NCBI GenBank assembly: GCA_902806395.1
Contig: CADCWH010000042.1
Span: 1 to 9,222, forward strand
DNA length: 9,222 nt
Direction: 5' to 3'
DNA from: an uncultured Thermomicrobiales bacterium
GTDB lineage: Bacteria > Chloroflexota > Chloroflexia > Thermomicrobiales > UBA6265
Made by a program: the position numbers and the translations under genes. Positions within the stretch are counted from its first letter, which is position 1. Every line of letters begins with the position of its first letter. The notes under the pieces were generated by a model, which saw only the letters and a list, made by a program, of their open reading frames with translations, did not search any database and was not told the DNA's origin. Of this stretch, positions 6,995 to 9,222 are shown one piece after another.

Positions 6995-8077
6995 ATGGCC
7001 ACCTATGCCGTGACGTTGATCGCGGGTGACGGGATTGGGCCGGAGGTTTCCGCGGCGACCCGGCGGGTGCTGGAAGCGACCGGGATCGGGTTCGACTGGG
7101 ACCACCAGGAAGCTGGTAGCGACACGCTCGAGAAGCACGGCAGTCTCCTGCCGGAGGCGACGCTGGCCAGTATCCGCCGGAATTCGATCGGCCTGAAGGG
7201 TCCGATCACGACGCCGATCGGGACCGGTTTCCGCAGCGTCAACGTCGGGCTACGACACGAGCTTGGCCTATATGCCAATCTCCGCCCGGGTAGGACCATC
7301 CCCGGGGTGCAGAGCACGTTCGACGACATCGACCTGGTGATCGTGCGCGAAAACATGGAAGACCTCTACGCCGGGATCGAATTCGATACCGGCACGGACG
7401 AAGCCCGGACGATGATCGGGGCGCTGGGCGGTGTGCAGTCGAAGGAGATCTCGCCCGAAGCCGCGATCGGCATCAAGGTCATCACCCCCGAAGGCTCGCG
7501 GCGGATCGTGCGCTTCGCCTTCGAGTACGCCCGGGCGAACGGCCGCCGCCTGGTGACGGCGGTCCACAAGGCCAACATCATGAAGTTCACCGACGGCTTG
7601 TTCCTCCACGTCGCCCAAGAGGTGGCTGCCGAATACCCTGACATCGAGTTCAACGACCGGATCATCGACAACATGTGCATGCAGCTGATGCAGAAGCCCG
7701 ATCAATACGACGTGATGGTGATGCCGAACCTGTACGGCGACATCGTCAGCGACTTGGTCGCCGGGATGGTCGGTGGCCTCGGCGTGGCGCCGGGTGGCAA
7801 CATCGGTGAGGGCGTGGCGGTCTTCGAGCCGATCCACGGCTCTGCCCCGAGCCACGCCGGAAAGAACGAGGCGAACCCGACGGCGATGATCCTCTCCGGT
7901 GCCCTGATGCTGCGGCACCTGGGTGAGCGGTCGGCCGCCGAGGCGGTCGAAGCGGCGGTGGCGGCGGTGATCGCCGAGGGCACAAGCGTCACGTACGACC
8001 TGCGGGCGGACCGCGACCCGGCCAAGGCGGCGGGAACGACAGGGATGGCCGACGCGATCATCGCCAAGTTGAGCTAA
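6995..8077 (+). CDS. icd: Isocitrate dehydrogenase (isocitrate/isopropylmalate dehydrogenase family)
   Basis: Oxidatively decarboxylates isocitrate to 2-oxoglutarate in the TCA cycle. 360 residues, close to eukaryote-type NAD-IDH subunits and bacterial single-subunit relatives. Seen: an IAGDGIGPEV N-terminus; substrate signature S81-x-N83-x3-R87 in GFRSVNVGLR, which favours isocitrate over isopropylmalate; R97 and R118; VRENMEDLYAGIEF with catalytic Y125; K192 in VHKANIMKFTDG; metal aspartates D225, D249 and D253 (NLYGDIVSDL); and the coenzyme loop HGSAPSHAGKNEANP (281-295). The two main coenzyme-selecting positions are S286 and H287, neither the Asp-Ile of NAD enzymes nor the Lys-Tyr of E. 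coli NADP-IDH, so coenzyme use is open. Homoisocitrate or a related beta-hydroxyacid is a less likely substrate. Divergent from gpmI; convergent with the oxidoreductase gene 45 bp downstream, and no clear terminator lies between them. Confidence 0.88.
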   Translation: MATYAVTLIAGDGIGPEVSAATRRVLEATGIGFDWDHQEAGSDTLEKHGSLLPEATLASIRRNSIGLKGPITTPIGTGFRSVNVGLRHELGLYANLRPGRTIPGVQSTFDDIDLVIVRENMEDLYAGIEFDTGTDEARTMIGALGGVQSKEISPEAAIGIKVITPEGSRRIVRFAFEYARANGRRLVTAVHKANIMKFTDGLFLHVAQEVAAEYPDIEFNDRIIDNMCMQLMQKPDQYDVMVMPNLYGDIVSDLVAGMVGGLGVAPGGNIGEGVAVFEPIHGSAPSHAGKNEANPTAMILSGALMLRHLGERSAAEAVEAAVAAVIAEGTSVTYDLRADRDPAKAAGTTGMADAIIAKLS

Positions 8078-8122
8078 TCGCGACATCGGTCCAACTCGCC
8101 TACGGGTGGGCACTCCGCAGTA

Positions 8123-9222
8123 TCAGAGGCGATGGCCAAAGTCGGCCGTCGCCTCGTACTCGTTGGGGGACCAGGGATCGCGCCAGGACTCGGACTCGAA
8201 GCGGCGGGGGGCGAAGCGGTCTAACTCGAAGAGCCCGCAGCGACCGTCCAGGACGAGGTCGGCCAAGGCGCGCCCGACGGCAGGACCCTTCTTGAATCCG
8301 GCACCGCTGAACCCGGCGGCGATCCAGAGGCCGCGTGGGCCGAGCGGGCCAATCAGGGGGTGGGTGTCAGGACTCATGTCGTAGAGGCCGGCCCACCCGT
8401 ACGAGACCGAGGAGTGGGCCATCGCCGGGAAGCGGCGGGCGATGGCCTGGCGGGCCGCTTCGCCGTAGGCCTCGTCGCTGGACCGGACATATCGGTCGGG
8501 GTGAACCGGGTCGTGCTGGTCTCCCCCGGCCACGCCGACCAGGGTGCGCCCTGGCCCGTAGGGGCGGCAGAAGAAGCCGCCGACTACGTCGACGTAGGCG
8601 AAGTGGGCCGGCTCCAACGTCAGCGGCCGAACCAGGACGGCCAGCTGGACCCGCAGCGCGGTGATCGGCAACGCGATCCCCGCAGTCGCCGCGATGGCCG
8701 GGGAATGGGCCCCGGCCGCGATGACCACGTGTTCCGTCGCGATCCGCTGTCCTTCGACCATCACGGCCGCGACGCGTTCGCTCGTCAGCACGACACTGGT
8801 CACAGCCGACCGCTCGACGATGCGGACGCCCAGGCGGCGGCAGGCCAGAGCCAGGGCGCGAACGGCGGCCGGCGCATCGACGTAGCCGCTGTCGGCCTCC
8901 AGCGCGACGTCGCGAAGGTCATCGGTCCGGGCGTGGGGCTGGAGGGCGCGGAGTTCGTCCGGGGTGACGATGCGGGTCTGGACGCCGACGCCACGCTGCA
9001 TGGTCACGTTGCGCCGCAGGCGGTCCATGTTGTCGTCGCCTGGTGTCCCGATCGAGGGACCCACCGGCACGGTGACCACCAACGGGGTCGGGGTGTGGAC
9101 CGGGACGGGGTCAACGAGATCCGACCAGCGACGATAGACGTCGAGGCTCCAGTTCGCGAGGTGGGTCTCGGGCCGGTTGGTGTAGTGCTGTCGCAGCAAG
9201 GCGCCGGTCCGGCCGCTCGCCC
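8123..9222 (-). CDS. FAD-dependent oxidoreductase, DAO family (glycine/sarcosine oxidase-like), 5' end outside window
   Basis: A flavoprotein of the D-amino-acid/sarcosine/glycine oxidase superfamily, probably oxidising an amino acid or N-methyl amine; the substrate cannot be read from sequence. The frame is open to the right edge, where it reads ASGRTGALLRQHYTN, the segment that normally follows the N-terminal GxGxxG Rossmann motif, so roughly 40 residues are missing. A TTG at 9199 could be taken as a start but lies inside this conserved block. Other marks: EADSGYVDAPAAVRAL, the second FAD-contact stretch VVIAAGAHSPAIA, and the C-terminal FAD/substrate region from SPDTHPLIGPLG through LWIAAGFSGAGFKKGPAVG. 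Related enzymes often have FSGHGF, where this one has Ala for His. No signal peptide or membrane segment is visible in the part present. No pathway partner is adjacent, so the role is unassigned. Confidence 0.85.
   Translation of the reverse strand, partial: ASGRTGALLRQHYTNRPETHLANWSLDVYRRWSDLVDPVPVHTPTPLVVTVPVGPSIGTPGDDNMDRLRRNVTMQRGVGVQTRIVTPDELRALQPHARTDDLRDVALEADSGYVDAPAAVRALALACRRLGVRIVERSAVTSVVLTSERVAAVMVEGQRIATEHVVIAAGAHSPAIAATAGIALPITALRVQLAVLVRPLTLEPAHFAYVDVVGGFFCRPYGPGRTLVGVAGGDQHDPVHPDRYVRSSDEAYGEAARQAIARRFPAMAHSSVSYGWAGLYDMSPDTHPLIGPLGPRGLWIAAGFSGAGFKKGPAVGRALADLVLDGRCGLFELDRFAPRRFESESWRDPWSPNEYEATADFGHRL

Noticed and set aside
8078..8122. Search for a terminator between the isocitrate dehydrogenase and oxidoreductase genes
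   Set aside because: No stable hairpin with a T run is visible in the 45-bp gap.

Overview
This is a GC-rich bacterial window (G and C dominate third codon positions on both strands) holding five protein genes, almost all housekeeping. A T-box riboswitch upstream of a phenylalanyl-tRNA synthetase operon, GTG start use, a Chloroflexota/Deinococcus-like enolase and a long-form NAD(P)-isocitrate dehydrogenase suggest a Gram-positive-like lineage such as Chloroflexota (for example Thermomicrobia-like). That placement is inference: no rRNA or species marker is present.

Layout. Positions 1-3517, minus strand: pheS followed after 50 bp by pheT, whose last few codons run off the left edge. Positions 3518-3946: a 429-bp gene-free stretch that is fully occupied by regulation. 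It holds a phenylalanine T-box leader with its intrinsic terminator (minus strand, feeding pheS), a pair of back-to-back promoters, and a palindrome lying over the eno -10 box. Positions 3947-5233, plus: eno (enolase). Positions 5250-6842, minus: gpmI (cofactor-independent phosphoglycerate mutase), convergent with eno across only 16 bp. Positions 6843-6994: a divergent intergenic region. Positions 6995-8077, plus: isocitrate dehydrogenase. Positions 8123-9222, minus: the C-terminal bulk of an FAD-dependent DAO-family oxidoreductase whose N-terminal FAD-binding segment lies beyond the right edge.

How the genes relate. GpmI makes 2-phosphoglycerate and enolase converts it to phosphoenolpyruvate, so two consecutive steps of lower glycolysis sit tail to tail; isocitrate dehydrogenase adds a TCA-cycle step. 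PheS and PheT form the (alpha-beta)2 synthetase, and their expression is expected to rise when uncharged tRNA-Phe accumulates, because the T-box specifier loop shows a UUC codon and its acceptor-binding bulge is UGGU.

I see no phage, IS element, CRISPR, defence cassette or undescribed multi-gene system here. The most informative non-coding element is the T-box; the most interesting open questions are the divergent promoter with its palindrome and the unusual coenzyme-pocket residues of the isocitrate dehydrogenase.
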